From the NCBI GenBank assembly GCA_012517735.1, contig JAAYUK010000088.1, positions 1 to 64,000 on the forward strand: 64,000 nucleotides of DNA, given 5' to 3'. Position 1 is the first letter of the stretch. Every line of letters begins with the position of its first letter. Under the pieces are notes generated by a model that searched no databases, was not told the origin of the DNA, and saw only the letters and a list, made by a program, of their open reading frames with translations. Source of the stretch: Nitrospiraceae bacterium. Its GTDB lineage: Bacteria > Nitrospirota > Thermodesulfovibrionia > Thermodesulfovibrionales > Dissulfurispiraceae. The position numbers were made by a program, and so were the translations under genes. This document shows, piece after piece, positions 45,389-55,632 of the stretch.

Positions 45389-45442
45389 GAGGTTGATTTT
45401 CAGCACGTTCCGGTTATATGATGTAACTGGAGGTGATGTAAC

Positions 45443-45661
45443 ATGCATAGAACACAGGTTATGCTGAGAGAGCAGCAGTACTTGATGCTGAAGGGCATTG
45501 CGGAACGCAAAAAGAAGAGCATAGCGCAGGTGCTGAGGGATATTGTGGATGCGTATTCAGAAAAAAAAGGCACATTCTCGCTCTCTTCTCTTGAAGGTAT
45601 AGCGGAGGATTCCGCTGTTTATGGGAAAGATCACGACAAGGTGCTCTACCGGGCTCAATGA
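45443..45661 (+). CDS. Ribbon-helix-helix antitoxin (VapB-like)
   Basis: A 72-residue protein: HRTQVMLREQQYLMLKGIAERK then SIAQVLRDIVDAYSEK fits the RHH fold, with an acidic C-terminal tail for toxin binding. An excellent ribosome site (GGAGGTGATG) precedes the ATG. It overlaps the PIN toxin start by four bases (ATGA), as in VapBC pairs. It would repress its own operon and neutralise the toxin. Confidence 0.85.
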   Translation: MHRTQVMLREQQYLMLKGIAERKKKSIAQVLRDIVDAYSEKKGTFSLSSLEGIAEDSAVYGKDHDKVLYRAQ

Positions 45662-46062
45662 GGCAGGCGGTTTTCTTCGATACGAGTGCCATTTACGCGT
45701 ATATCAACCGGAAAGACCCTGACCATCTTGTTGTAGCCAAAGCCGTTTCCTCGTGCAAGGGGAAGCTGATTATTTCGAATTATATTTTCGATGAAATCGT
45801 AACCCTCGTATCATCGCGTCTCGGACATGTGGCGGCATCACAGGTGGGCACTATACTGATGAACGCTCCGCAGATCGAGCGGGCATGGCTGACCCGGCAG
45901 GATGAGGTGCATGCGTGGACGCTCTTCCAGGATCGGCCTGACAAAAACTACAGCTTCACGGACTGCACCAGTTTTGTGCTGATGAGACGGCTCGGCGTGA
46001 AAAAGTATTTGGCGCTCGACGATCATTTCAGGCAGGAGGGCTTCAGCAGCGTCATCGTATGA
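45658..46062 (+). CDS. PIN-domain ribonuclease toxin (VapC-like)
   Basis: A 134-residue PIN protein: VFFDTSAIYAYINRKDPDH (first Asp), LIISNYIFDEIVTLV (Glu), TLFQDRPDKNYSFTDCTSFVLMRR (Asp/Ser-Asp) and KKYLALDDHFRQEGF (last Asp). VapC toxins cleave tRNA or rRNA. Coupled to the RHH antitoxin; no other partner genes. Confidence 0.9.
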   Translation: MRQAVFFDTSAIYAYINRKDPDHLVVAKAVSSCKGKLIISNYIFDEIVTLVSSRLGHVAASQVGTILMNAPQIERAWLTRQDEVHAWTLFQDRPDKNYSFTDCTSFVLMRRLGVKKYLALDDHFRQEGFSSVIV

Positions 46063-46180
46063 GACCGAATGGAGGTATCAGCGCTGTGTGATCGGTGAAG
46101 AGCGGAGCGGGACACAAAGAATCCCCGGGATGTCCCTTTCGTTCTCTTTTCTCATCCCCTTTCGGCGGTGCGGCTTCCTC

Positions 46181-46212
46181 TCTTCTGACGCTCGTGACTT
46201 CTGAGTTCTGCC
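46181..46212 (-). repeat. Right inverted repeat flanking the vapBC-type pair
   Basis: Reverse complement of this stretch begins GGCAGAACTCAGAAGTCACG, the partner of 45363-45388. Located between the PIN gene and the mutS promoter. Confidence 0.55.
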
Positions 46213-46222
46213 TTTATTGTTG

Positions 46223-46228
46223 TATAAT
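46223..46228 (+). promoter_or_regulatory. -10 box of candidate mutS promoter
   Basis: A perfect TATAAT, 54 nt before the mutS start, with only a weak -35 region within the inverted repeat. Confidence 0.35.
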
Positions 46229-46281
46229 CCATGGATTTCTGAAGTTGTTATCCGCGAAAAAAGAGGAGTACAGAGAGGCCC

Positions 46282-48852
46282 GTGAGCGAGCTTACCCCCT
46301 TAATGAAGCAGTATTATGCCATCAAAGAGCAGCATGCCGATTCGATTGTGCTGTTTCGGCTCGGCGATTTTTATGAGATGTTCGGCGAAGATGCCAAAGT
46401 GGCCGCCGGCATACTCCAGATAGCGCTTACTTCCCGCGACAAGGGCAAGGACGATCCGATGCCGATGTGCGGGGTGCCGTATTTCTCGGTCGATGCCTAC
46501 ATTGCCAAGCTCATCAAGGCCGGGCACAAGGTCGCCATCTGCGAGCAGGTTGAAGACCCCAAGCAGGCAAAAGGCATTGTGCAGCGCGAGGTGGTCAGGG
46601 TCATAACGCCCGGAACGCATGTCCCCGAACAGCCGAAGGAAAACTCGTTCATCATGTGTGTCTTCCCTTCTCAGGGGAAATACGGTATTACGGTCGCCGA
46701 TCTTTCGACCGGCGAGTTTTCGGTCTTTGAGACCGACAAACCGATCGAGGACGAAGTCGGCAGGTTCGAGCCGCGCGAAGTGCTCTGCCCGCGCAGTGCG
46801 GAACACGCTCTTCATATGCAGGAGGCCCTACAGGGAACCTTTGTCTCGTACCATGATGACTGGTATTTCGAGTATAACGAAGCATACAAGGCGCTTCTGA
46901 AGCATTTCCGGGTCTCTTCACTCGAAGGGTTCGGGTGCGAAGGGCTGACGGCGGCGGTTTCGTCTGCCGGTGCGCTCGTCAGCTATCTGGAAGAGACGCA
47001 AAAGATTCTCACGTTCCGCAAGATCAGTCCGGTCCAGGAATCGTCGTTCATGTTTCTGGACGCTGCGACCAAACGGAATCTTGAGATAACCCGCAGCCTC
47101 AAGGACGGCGGCATTGAGGGGTCGCTCCTCTGGGTGCTCGACGAGACGCTCACTCCCATGGGTGGCCGATATCTCCGTAATGCGCTTGCCCAGCCGCTGA
47201 TCACGGTGCCTGAGATCAGGGCCCGGCAGGACGCTGTTTCGGCACTCGTCGCCGATTATGAGTTACTGGAAGATCTCAGAACCACACTCCGCAAGATTCA
47301 GGATATCGAGCGCATCACTTCCCGCATCCTTGCCAAGTCCGCTTCACCGCGTGATCTGGTCGCCCTGAAAGGCTCGCTCCAGCATCTGCCGAAGCTGAGG
47401 AAGCTGCTCATGTCGGCGCCGAGTCCATACATCAAACAGATGGCGGCCGACATTGCCGACATGCAGGAGCTGACCGATCTGATCGAATTCAGCATCATGG
47501 AACCGCCGGCGGCAACCGCCCGTGACGGCGAGGTGGTGAAGAAGGGATACAATAAAGAGGTTGATGAACTCCGCTCGATCTCGGTGCATGGTAAAGACTA
47601 CATTGCAAAAATGGAGGCCGATGAACGGAAGCGCACCGGCATTCCGTCGCTCAAGGTCGGTTTTAACCGGGTTTTCGGCTATTTTATCGAGATCACCAAG
47701 ACCAATCTTCATCTTGTGCCGGAAGACTATATCAGGAAGCAGACGCTCGCCAACTGCGAACGTTTCATTACCCAGGAACTGAAGGAGTATGAGACCCGCG
47801 TTCTCGGTGCTGAAGACCGCCTGAAGGCGCTGGAACTTTCGCTGTTTCTCGGCATTCTTGAACGCATTGCGAGACATGCAGCGCATCTGCATAATGCGGC
47901 GCTTTCAGTGGCGCAGACCGATTTTATTACCGCTCTTGCCACGGTTGCGAAACGCTACAATTATGTGAAGCCGGTGGTTGATGACAGCGATGCCATTGAG
48001 ATTATCGATGGGCGTCATCCGGTGATCGAGCGGTTTCTTGCGCTCAAGACGTTCGCCGCACGCGACGAGCGTTTCATTCCGAACAATACGCTCATGGACT
48101 GCGGATCGAACCGGCTGCTCGTTATCACCGGTCCGAACATGGCCGGAAAATCGACCTATATGCGGCAGGTGGCGCTTATTGTGCTTCTGGCGCAGATCGG
48201 CTCGTTTGTTCCCGCGGAGCGGGCGACCATCGGGATCGTTGATCGCATATATACGCGCATCGGCGCCTCAGACAATATCAGCCGCGGCCAGAGTACGTTC
48301 ATGGTCGAGATGATCGAGACCGCGGTGATTCTGAACAACGCGACCGCCCGAAGCCTGATCCTGCTGGATGAGGTGGGGCGCGGCACGAGCACGTTCGACG
48401 GCATCAGCATCGCATGGTCGGTGGCGGACTACCTGGTCAATCATGTCGGCGCGAGAACCCTGTTTGCAACGCATTACCATGAACTGACCGATCTTGCCCA
48501 CAACATGGACGGCGTTGCGAATTACAATGTGGTGGTGAAAGAGTGGGGCGAAGAGGTGATCTTCCTTCGCAAGATCGAACGCGGTCCTGCGGACAAGAGT
48601 TACGGTATCCAGGTCGCGCAGCTCGCCGGTCTGCCGCAGACGGTGATCGATACCGCGAAGGTGATTCTCGACAAGCTCGAAAAGAAGGAGTCCCAGACTC
48701 TGCGGCCGAAAGCCCGCCAAATGGACCTTTTCTTTGCAGGAGATCCGATCGCCCGCGAATTGCTCCAGCTCGATGTCGAGGCGATTTCGGCTCAGAAAGC
48801 GCTCAAGAAGCTGAAGGAGCTGAAAAAAATGGCGGAAGAAGGCAATTCATGA
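46282..48852 (+). CDS. mutS: DNA mismatch repair protein MutS
   Basis: An 856-residue protein with mismatch-recognition FRLGDFYEMFGEDAK (the F-Y-E motif), connector/lever domains and the ATPase: VITGPNMAGKSTYMRQVALI, DNISRGQSTFMVEMIE, LILLDEVGRGTSTFDGISIAW and LFATHYHELT. Length normal. Start is GTG at 46282, preceded by a GAGAGG site. It overlaps coaE by four bases. Confidence 0.97.
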   Translation: MSELTPLMKQYYAIKEQHADSIVLFRLGDFYEMFGEDAKVAAGILQIALTSRDKGKDDPMPMCGVPYFSVDAYIAKLIKAGHKVAICEQVEDPKQAKGIVQREVVRVITPGTHVPEQPKENSFIMCVFPSQGKYGITVADLSTGEFSVFETDKPIEDEVGRFEPREVLCPRSAEHALHMQEALQGTFVSYHDDWYFEYNEAYKALLKHFRVSSLEGFGCEGLTAAVSSAGALVSYLEETQKILTFRKISPVQESSFMFLDAATKRNLEITRSLKDGGIEGSLLWVLDETLTPMGGRYLRNALAQPLITVPEIRARQDAVSALVADYELLEDLRTTLRKIQDIERITSRILAKSASPRDLVALKGSLQHLPKLRKLLMSAPSPYIKQMAADIADMQELTDLIEFSIMEPPAATARDGEVVKKGYNKEVDELRSISVHGKDYIAKMEADERKRTGIPSLKVGFNRVFGYFIEITKTNLHLVPEDYIRKQTLANCERFITQELKEYETRVLGAEDRLKALELSLFLGILERIARHAAHLHNAALSVAQTDFITALATVAKRYNYVKPVVDDSDAIEIIDGRHPVIERFLALKTFAARDERFIPNNTLMDCGSNRLLVITGPNMAGKSTYMRQVALIVLLAQIGSFVPAERATIGIVDRIYTRIGASDNISRGQSTFMVEMIETAVILNNATARSLILLDEVGRGTSTFDGISIAWSVADYLVNHVGARTLFATHYHELTDLAHNMDGVANYNVVVKEWGEEVIFLRKIERGPADKSYGIQVAQLAGLPQTVIDTAKVILDKLEKKESQTLRPKARQMDLFFAGDPIARELLQLDVEAISAQKALKKLKELKKMAEEGNS

Positions 48853-49460
48853 TTGTGCTGGGCATCACCGGCAATATCGGCATGGGCAAGAGCAGCGTTG
48901 CCCGCATGTTTGAAGAGCTCGGGGCGGTCCGTATTGACACCGATGCTATCGTGAGCGACCTGCTCGGCGATCCCGAGGTGATCCGGGAGATCTGCGACCT
49001 GTTTGGAGACCATGTCCTGCGCGACGGCGCGCTTGACCGGAAGCTGATTGCCCATACCGTCTTTTCGAACAGCCGCCTGCGGCTTGGTCTGGAGAATATT
49101 CTCCATCCGCGCGTTTTTGCCGCTGTCGATGAGCGGGTAGCCGATCTTGCCAAAATGGCGGCCCCGCTGCTTGTGGTGGTCGAAGCCCCGGTTCTTTTTG
49201 AACGGAGCTACCAAAACCGCTTTGACAGCGTGCTGACGGTGCATACCACGGAAGAGACCGCATTGCGCAGACTCGAGGAAAAAGGCGTTTCGCGTGTGGA
49301 CGCGCAGAAGCGCATGGAGAGCCAGTTTCCGATTGCGATGAAAATCGAAAAGGCCGATATGACCATCGATAACAACGGTACGCTTGAAGAGACCAAGCAG
49401 CAGGTCCGACAGATTCATGAGCTTCTTTTGCTTCTGGAGACACAGCATGGAAGTAATTAA
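48849..49460 (+). CDS. coaE: Dephospho-CoA kinase
   Basis: A 203-residue kinase: P-loop VLGITGNIGMGKSSVARMFEELGA, IDTDAIVSDLL, HPRVFAAVDERV, and VVEAPVLFERSYQNRFDSVLTVH. It phosphorylates dephospho-CoA, the last CoA step. Overlaps mutS by ATGA and ribF by 14 nt. Confidence 0.94.
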   Translation: MIVLGITGNIGMGKSSVARMFEELGAVRIDTDAIVSDLLGDPEVIREICDLFGDHVLRDGALDRKLIAHTVFSNSRLRLGLENILHPRVFAAVDERVADLAKMAAPLLVVVEAPVLFERSYQNRFDSVLTVHTTEETALRRLEEKGVSRVDAQKRMESQFPIAMKIEKADMTIDNNGTLEETKQQVRQIHELLLLLETQHGSN

Positions 49461-50397
49461 CGGATTGCCGGCGACTTTCCCCTATCCCAGGCCGGTGGTT
49501 ACCATCGGCAACTTCGACGGGGTGCATATCGGGCATCAGAAGATTTTTTCCCGTGTCGTCGAAAAGGCCCAGGAGATCAATGGAACCCCGGTCGCCATCA
49601 CCTTTTTCCCGCATCCGGTATCGGTCCTTGCGCCCGAGCGTGGATTGCGCCATATCACCACATCGAAGGACAAGACCCGTCTCATGGCGGAAAACGGCCT
49701 TGCAGCGGTGATCTATATCCCCTTCAACCGGGAATTCGCCAAAACCGAGCCGGAGGATTTCATCAAACGGGTCCTGGTGGATCTGATACATGTGCAATGG
49801 GTTGTTGTCGGACACAGTTATTCATTCGGCAAGGGCAAGAAAGGATCGACTGACCTCCTCCGCCGCAAAGGCGAATCGTACGGGTTTGGCGTGACCGTTG
49901 TGCGTCATGCGCTTGCCTGCGGCGACGTGGTCAGCAGCAGCCGGGTCCGTGCCTTTCTCCTGAAAGGCAAGGTGGCTGATGCGGCTTGCATGCTCGGCAG
50001 AGCGTATCATATTGACGGTATTGTCGTGCCGGGAGCCGGTCGCGGAGACTCGATACTTCGGACGCCCACCGCAAATCTGGCAACCGCAAACGAGATCATT
50101 CCCAACGAAGGAGTCTACGCCGTGCGCGTCACGATGGACGGAAAGACGTATGACGGTGTTGCGAATATCGGCAGCAATCCTACCTTCGGCGGCACCGAAA
50201 TGAGTTATGAAGTGCATATTTTCGGCATCCACGAGTATCTCGTCGGCAAGAAGCTGCGCCTGCATTTCATCGAGCGGCTGCGCGACGAAGCGACCTATCC
50301 GAACGCCGATGCGCTCAAGGCACAGATCAGGAAAGATATAGAGCATGCCAAAGAGGCGCTCGGCCGGGCAGATATCCGACTGCTTGAACAGACGTAA
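49447..50397 (+). CDS. ribF: Bifunctional riboflavin kinase / FAD synthetase
   Basis: A 316-residue protein: FAD synthetase half with VVTIGNFDGVHIGHQKIF and VVVGHSYSFGKGKKGS, and flavokinase half with LGRAYHIDGIVVPGAGRGDS and PTANLATANEIIPNEGVYAV. It makes FMN and FAD. Start at 49447 is inside the end of coaE; longer in-frame ATGs upstream lie further inside it. Confidence 0.94.
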   Translation: MEVINGLPATFPYPRPVVTIGNFDGVHIGHQKIFSRVVEKAQEINGTPVAITFFPHPVSVLAPERGLRHITTSKDKTRLMAENGLAAVIYIPFNREFAKTEPEDFIKRVLVDLIHVQWVVVGHSYSFGKGKKGSTDLLRRKGESYGFGVTVVRHALACGDVVSSSRVRAFLLKGKVADAACMLGRAYHIDGIVVPGAGRGDSILRTPTANLATANEIIPNEGVYAVRVTMDGKTYDGVANIGSNPTFGGTEMSYEVHIFGIHEYLVGKKLRLHFIERLRDEATYPNADALKAQIRKDIEHAKEALGRADIRLLEQT

Positions 50398-50412
50398 AAG
50401 CAGCGCACTGTA

Positions 50413-52392
50413 TCACATCACATACGGATCAACGTCCACTACCACCCGTACATGCTTGTCCTTTTCGAAAAGCTGCTGAATTCGCCGCGCAACAGATCCC
50501 GCTGTTTTCCGGTCCGACGATTTGATCATGATGCGCCAGCATCGGGTATACCCTTTCAGGTCAGGGACGACCTCGAGCGGCCCGAGCACCTCAACCGCAG
50601 CGGGAGCTTTCTTGCCAAGCAGGGCGCTGAGGCGTTGTTCCGCCGAGGCGGCCTGCTGAGTCGCATAGACCGCAATGGTGATGAGCCTGGCAAAGGGAGG
50701 GTAGCCGACCGCCCGACGCTGCTGGAGTTCAAGGCTGAGGAACCCATCATAGTCCAATCGCGCGATCGCACGCACCAGCGGAGAACGTTCATTTCGTGTC
50801 TGAATGAAGAGCGTGCCGCCCGGTCTGATCCGGCGGAGCAGCAGGGTGATCTCCTGGAAGGTCCGCTCATGCGCCCGGAAATCGGGCTGGGACAGCGTGG
50901 CGTCGAGCGACAGAACGACGGCAGCGCTGTAGTCGCGCTCACAGGCAGAATGCACCGCGTACTCAGTGCCGACGACGAGCGGAGCCAGTTCGGAAAACAC
51001 TTGCCCGTCAGCCTCAGCTTCATGATCTTTCTCGACGATCGCAGCCTCCTGCCCGAACAGTTCTGCAAGCTCTTCCCGGATACGCTCAGTGCCCGCCCCA
51101 AACGGTTGCAGATCGACCCCCGAGCAGGAAGGGCATTGCGAAGGCACGCTGGTCCGGGTCATGCAGGTTCGGCATTCCAGAAAGTTCCGGTTTTTGTGAA
51201 AGACGAGCGGAGCCGAGCATGCCGGGCAATGCACCATTGCGGCACAGTCGCGGCACTCCAGAAGGGAGTAGCCCTTGCGATTGATCAGGAACAGGACGCT
51301 CCGGCCGCTTTTCAGGTACGCGCGGACTGCTTTTACGATGTCGGGCGCAAGCAGTTTCCTGGTACGTTCTGTCCGCGAAGGAGGGCGTACCATGCGGATT
51401 TCGGGGCGTCCAGCAGTTGCGCGGTATGCCATGTGATGATCCAGCAGCCGGTATTTCCCGATTCTTACATTATAAGATGATTCGAGTGACGGACAGGCTG
51501 ATGCAAGCAGCACGGCCGCTCTTTCAAGATACCCGCGCATGACTGCAACATCGCGGCCCTGATATCGCACTCCTTCCTCGGCTTTGTAAGCGGGACTCTG
51601 CTCATCAGCTGCGATGATGAGTGACAGTTTCGGCATCGGTGCAAGCACCGCCGAGCGGGTGCCCAGAACGATGTCTGCCATGCCCGAGCGGATGCGATGA
51701 ATCGCATGGATTCGCTGATTCGGCGTAAGCCGGCTGTGGAGCATCGCAAGGCGGTCCCCGGCGAGAGCGCTAAGCCAACCCGCATACTGCTGCAGCATGC
51801 CGAACTCGGGAACCAGCAGTATAATCCCTTTGGTGTCCGGAATGATCGAGTGCAACAGCGCGGATACGAATGGCTGGGGCCCGCCTGCTGCAGGTGCATG
51901 ATACAGCCAGGTCTGATAGGTTTGCTTCCGGAGAGCTGCGGCAAATACCTGGATGCTCTCCTGTTCGGATGGATCCGGCTGCTCTGGCGTTGCAATGGAT
52001 AACGGTCCGGATGGTTTTCTCGATTTTCTGAGCGGCTTCGGGTCTGAGGTTGCCTCATCAAAGAAGCATGCCTTCAGCGCAAGTCCTGCAGGGGCCAGAT
52101 AGTAGTCCGTCAGCCACTGAAACAGGCGGAATCCACCTGTGGTAAAGAACTGGGAGTCAATCTGAGACAGTGTTTTGAGATGTACACCGTCCGGCAGGGG
52201 GCCATGCGCAGCCGCAAGCGCAGCAGAATCCGCAAAGGTTGAAACTACAATGCCTGCCGCAATGCGGCGGCCGAGCTCAGCCTGCACGATACGCCCGGGG
52301 AGGTCAGCCGGAGCGTCCGGCGGAACGCGGTACGTGAGGGGAGGCAGCTTCTGGGGAAAGACAACATCGGCGAACATGGATTTCATTATCAC
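50413..52392 (-). CDS. priA: PriA primosomal protein N' with degenerate ATPase/helicase motifs
   Basis: A 659-residue homologue covering the whole PriA length: N-terminal DNA-binding domain (FADVVFPQKLPPLTYRVP), eight zinc Cys (CRDC, CPAC, CRTC, CPSC), GAGTERIREELAELFG and C-terminal VVVDVDPYVM. The Walker A position (usual GVTGSGKTE) reads YHAPAAGGPQ at 164-173. The Walker B DEEH is ADEQ at 262-265. The motif V/VI region lacks KGHDFP-like and QVAGRAGR. Structural and zinc elements are kept while catalytic ones are lost, so it probably works as a helicase-free loader of replication restart. Confidence 0.85.
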   Translation of the reverse strand: MIMKSMFADVVFPQKLPPLTYRVPPDAPADLPGRIVQAELGRRIAAGIVVSTFADSAALAAAHGPLPDGVHLKTLSQIDSQFFTTGGFRLFQWLTDYYLAPAGLALKACFFDEATSDPKPLRKSRKPSGPLSIATPEQPDPSEQESIQVFAAALRKQTYQTWLYHAPAAGGPQPFVSALLHSIIPDTKGIILLVPEFGMLQQYAGWLSALAGDRLAMLHSRLTPNQRIHAIHRIRSGMADIVLGTRSAVLAPMPKLSLIIAADEQSPAYKAEEGVRYQGRDVAVMRGYLERAAVLLASACPSLESSYNVRIGKYRLLDHHMAYRATAGRPEIRMVRPPSRTERTRKLLAPDIVKAVRAYLKSGRSVLFLINRKGYSLLECRDCAAMVHCPACSAPLVFHKNRNFLECRTCMTRTSVPSQCPSCSGVDLQPFGAGTERIREELAELFGQEAAIVEKDHEAEADGQVFSELAPLVVGTEYAVHSACERDYSAAVVLSLDATLSQPDFRAHERTFQEITLLLRRIRPGGTLFIQTRNERSPLVRAIARLDYDGFLSLELQQRRAVGYPPFARLITIAVYATQQAASAEQRLSALLGKKAPAAVEVLGPLEVVPDLKGYTRCWRIMIKSSDRKTAGSVARRIQQLFEKDKHVRVVVDVDPYVM

Positions 52393-52520
52393 TCAAGAGC
52401 AGAACGAAAAGGAACTCTCTATTTCAGATCAGGGGCTGACGCCGTTCAAATATCAGGAATCCAACATGGAATAATAGACGATTAGTCATTGGAAAATAAG
52501 GAAACATGCCGGCTGTCGCG

Positions 52521-52550
52521 TTGACAAGCTCCGGCAGGAGCAAGTAATAT
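52521..52550 (+). promoter_or_regulatory. clpC promoter
   Basis: TTGACA at 52521-52526, an 18-bp spacer and TAATAT at 52545-52550 give a close sigma-70 match; the clpC start is 38 nt further. Confidence 0.6.
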
Positions 52551-52587
52551 CAGTATACGGTGTAACAGCGGCAAAAGGAGTGAAAAC

Positions 52588-55041
52588 ATGTTCGAAAAGT
52601 TTACCGAAAAAGGTCGGAAGATCATCATATACGCCAAGGAAGAAGCTGAAAAGCGGAGCAATGATTATCTTGGCACGGAGCACCTTCTGCTCGCCATTTT
52701 GCGGGAGGATGAAGGTATTCCGATTACCATGCTCAAGAAGATGGGGCTCAATATCGAAGAGCTCAGATACGAGATTGAGCGCAATCTTCCCGCGGGAACC
52801 AATGTCCTGACGTTTGGCGACATTCCGTTCACTCCCCGTGCCAAGAAGGTGCTGGAGCTGGCCATTGAAGAGGCGCGTTTGCTGGGACACCCTTATATCA
52901 GCAGCGAGCATTTGCTGCTCGGTCTGATCCGCGAAGATGAGGGGGTCGGCGGCAAGACGCTGAGGAATTTTGGTGCCAACCTGCTCGGCGCTCGTCAGCT
53001 CGCGATCAATCTCTCGATCAAGCCGCAGTTCCAGCAGTCGCACCAGCGCGAGCGCGCAAAGAAGTCGAATACGCCGGCGCTCGATGAATTCGGACGGGAT
53101 CTCACGACGCTTGCGGCTGAAGGCAAGCTCGATCCGGTTATCGGCCGCGAAGATGAAATCGAGCGGGTCATTCAGGTGCTCGGCAGACGGCTCAAAAACA
53201 ATCCTGCAATTATCGGCGAGCCGGGAGTCGGCAAGACGGCGATTGTGGAAGGTCTTGCGCAGAAGATTGTGATGGGTGACATCCCCGATATTCTTACGGG
53301 CAAGCGCCTCATCTCTCTTGATCTGGGTGCGCTGATTGCGGGCACCAAGTATCGCGGCCAGTTCGAGGAACGGCTCAAGGCGGTCATGCGCGAAATCGTT
53401 CAGGCCGAAAATGTGATCCTGTTTATTGACGAGTTTCATACGATTATCGGTGCCGGAGCTGCGGAAGGATCGGTCGACGCTTCCAACATGCTCAAGCCAG
53501 CATTGTCGCGCGGTGAGCTGCAGTGCATTGGAGCGACAACGCCCGATGAATACCGCAAGCATGTGGAGAAGGACGGGGCGCTTGAGCGCCGGTTCCAGCC
53601 GATTCACGTCGAACCGCCGACCGTCGATACGACCATCGATATTTTGAAGGGCATCCGCCAGAAATATGAGGCGCACCATAAGGTGAAGATCACCGATGAG
53701 GCGCTTGTTGCCGCGGTCAAACTCTCGGATCGGTATGTGGCGGACCGGTTCCTGCCGGACAAGGCGATCGATGTTGTCGACGAGACCGGCTCCCGGATCA
53801 AGCTGAAACGCTCGGTGATGCCTGAAGAACTGCGCGATATGGAGACCGAGCTGATCCAGCTTGCCAAGGAAAAGACGCTCTATGTGCGGTTGCACGACAT
53901 CGAAAAGGCGCAGAGCGTCCGCGCACAGGAAGACAAGCTGAAGAAAGTCTACGAGGCACAATACCGCAAGTGGAAAGATATGCAGGGGCGCGACATCCCG
54001 ACGGTTGATGTTGACGACATCTCGTATACCGTGTCGAAGATGACCGGCATTCCGCTCTTCAAACTCGAAGAGACCGAGGCGGAAAAGCTGCTGCGCATGG
54101 AAGAGATCCTGCATATGCGGATTATCGGGCAGGATGATTCGATCAAATCGGTCGCCCGTGCGATCCGTCGCTCGCGAGCGGGTCTGAAGAGCAAGAACCG
54201 TCCGATCGGTTCGTTCTTCTTTCTCGGACCGACCGGCGTCGGAAAGACCGAACTGGCAAAAGCGCTTGCTGAATTCATGTTCAATGACGAAAATGCGCTC
54301 ATCAAGATCGACATGTCCGAGTACATGGAGCGGTTTGCGGTTTCGCGCCTTGCGGGTGCGCCTCCCGGTTATGTCGGGTATGAAGAGGGCGGTCAACTGA
54401 CCGAGAAGATCCGGAAGCGGCCGTATTCGGTGGTCCTGTTCGACGAGATCGAGAAGGCGCATGCCGATGTGTTCAATGTGCTGCTCCAGATACTTGACGA
54501 GGGTGTCCTGACCGACAGTTATGGCCGCAAGGTGGATTTCCGCAACACCATCATCATCATGACCTCGAATCTCGGAGCTCGCATTATCGAGAAGGCGACT
54601 CCGCTCGGGTTTACGCGTGCGTCGGGTGATGATGCATACGCGAAGATCAAGGACAATGTGTTGTCGGAGTTGAAGAAGACCTTCAATCCCGAGTTCCTGA
54701 ACCGCGTGGATGAAACGGTGGTGTTCCATCCGCTGCAGAAGGAGCATCTCCTTTCGATCATCGATCTGCTGCTGATCGAGACGAACCGCAAGCTTGCGGA
54801 GCATGCGTTGACCATCGACGTGTCGTATGAGGTCAAAGAGTGGCTGCTGAACAAGTATTATCAGGCTGCTTATGGTGCCCGCCCGATGCGCCGTGCAATC
54901 GCCAAAGAGATAGAAGATCCGCTTTCCGAAGACCTGTTGAAGGGGAACTTCAGGAATGCCCCGGTGATCAAGGTGATGCTTGAAGACCAGCGTATTGTCT
55001 TCAGCGGAGCGAAGGAGACGGTTCTCACCTCGGTGAATTAG
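52588..55041 (+). CDS. clpC: ATP-dependent Clp protease ATP-binding subunit ClpC
   Basis: An 817-residue class I AAA+ unfoldase: two N-terminal Clp repeats ([40 protein letters not shown]), first AAA domain ([35 protein letters not shown]), middle coiled region and second AAA domain ([39 protein letters not shown]). The short middle domain is of ClpC type rather than ClpB. It feeds ClpP for protein turnover. AAGGAG precedes the ATG. Confidence 0.95.
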   Translation: MFEKFTEKGRKIIIYAKEEAEKRSNDYLGTEHLLLAILREDEGIPITMLKKMGLNIEELRYEIERNLPAGTNVLTFGDIPFTPRAKKVLELAIEEARLLGHPYISSEHLLLGLIREDEGVGGKTLRNFGANLLGARQLAINLSIKPQFQQSHQRERAKKSNTPALDEFGRDLTTLAAEGKLDPVIGREDEIERVIQVLGRRLKNNPAIIGEPGVGKTAIVEGLAQKIVMGDIPDILTGKRLISLDLGALIAGTKYRGQFEERLKAVMREIVQAENVILFIDEFHTIIGAGAAEGSVDASNMLKPALSRGELQCIGATTPDEYRKHVEKDGALERRFQPIHVEPPTVDTTIDILKGIRQKYEAHHKVKITDEALVAAVKLSDRYVADRFLPDKAIDVVDETGSRIKLKRSVMPEELRDMETELIQLAKEKTLYVRLHDIEKAQSVRAQEDKLKKVYEAQYRKWKDMQGRDIPTVDVDDISYTVSKMTGIPLFKLEETEAEKLLRMEEILHMRIIGQDDSIKSVARAIRRSRAGLKSKNRPIGSFFFLGPTGVGKTELAKALAEFMFNDENALIKIDMSEYMERFAVSRLAGAPPGYVGYEEGGQLTEKIRKRPYSVVLFDEIEKAHADVFNVLLQILDEGVLTDSYGRKVDFRNTIIIMTSNLGARIIEKATPLGFTRASGDDAYAKIKDNVLSELKKTFNPEFLNRVDETVVFHPLQKEHLLSIIDLLLIETNRKLAEHALTIDVSYEVKEWLLNKYYQAAYGARPMRRAIAKEIEDPLSEDLLKGNFRNAPVIKVMLEDQRIVFSGAKETVLTSVN

Positions 55042-55092
55042 CATCTCCTCATTCCCGAGTATTCCGACACTGAAAGAGCGAGGATTCATTTC

Positions 55093-55623
55093 GTGCAGAT
55101 GAAAACGATAGTTCTCATCGCGCTGCTGATCGGCGGTGCGTTTCTTGTGTTTGTCATGACCGATTCCGGCAGCATGAAGCCCTCCGGCGGGATGGCTGCC
55201 GTCGGGAGTCAGGCTCCGGACTTCAGGCTTCAGGACCTGAAGGGAAAGGTCTGGACCCTGTCGGAGCTCAAAGGCAAAGTGGTCCTGCTCCATTTCTGGG
55301 CAACATGGTGCTCTACCTGTGAACAGGAAAATCCGACACTCCAGAATCTGATGCAGGCGGAGCGCGACAACCCTCAGTTTGTGGTGCTTTCCATCCTGGT
55401 TCGCGACGATGCGGACGGGGCGCGGGCATATATGGCAAAACGGGGCTTTGATTTTCCGGTTCTGCCGGACGACAAGAAAACGAGCATGCAGTATGGGCTG
55501 ACCGGGGTTCCGGAGACATTTCTGATCGACAGAAACGGAATCATCCGGGACAAGGTGATCGGCCCGAATACCTGGGATTCTCCGGCCGTTCGCGCGGCAC
55601 TGTCCAAGTTCATCAAGAACTGA
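55093..55623 (+). CDS. TlpA/ResA-like membrane-anchored thioredoxin
   Basis: A 176-residue protein with an N-terminal anchor (IVLIALLIGGAFLVFVM), the AhpC/TSA-like segment GSQAPDFRLQDLKGKVWTLSELKGKVVLLHFWATWC, and catalytic WCSTC. It then continues GVPETFLIDRNGIIRD with the cis-Pro. Such proteins reduce periplasmic disulfides, often for cytochrome c maturation, fitting the CcsA and multihaem genes. GTG at 55093 is chosen (GAGGAT upstream); ATG at 55099 is possible. Confidence 0.88.
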   Translation: MQMKTIVLIALLIGGAFLVFVMTDSGSMKPSGGMAAVGSQAPDFRLQDLKGKVWTLSELKGKVVLLHFWATWCSTCEQENPTLQNLMQAERDNPQFVVLSILVRDDADGARAYMAKRGFDFPVLPDDKKTSMQYGLTGVPETFLIDRNGIIRDKVIGPNTWDSPAVRAALSKFIKN

Positions 55624-55632
55624 TAGCTCTGC

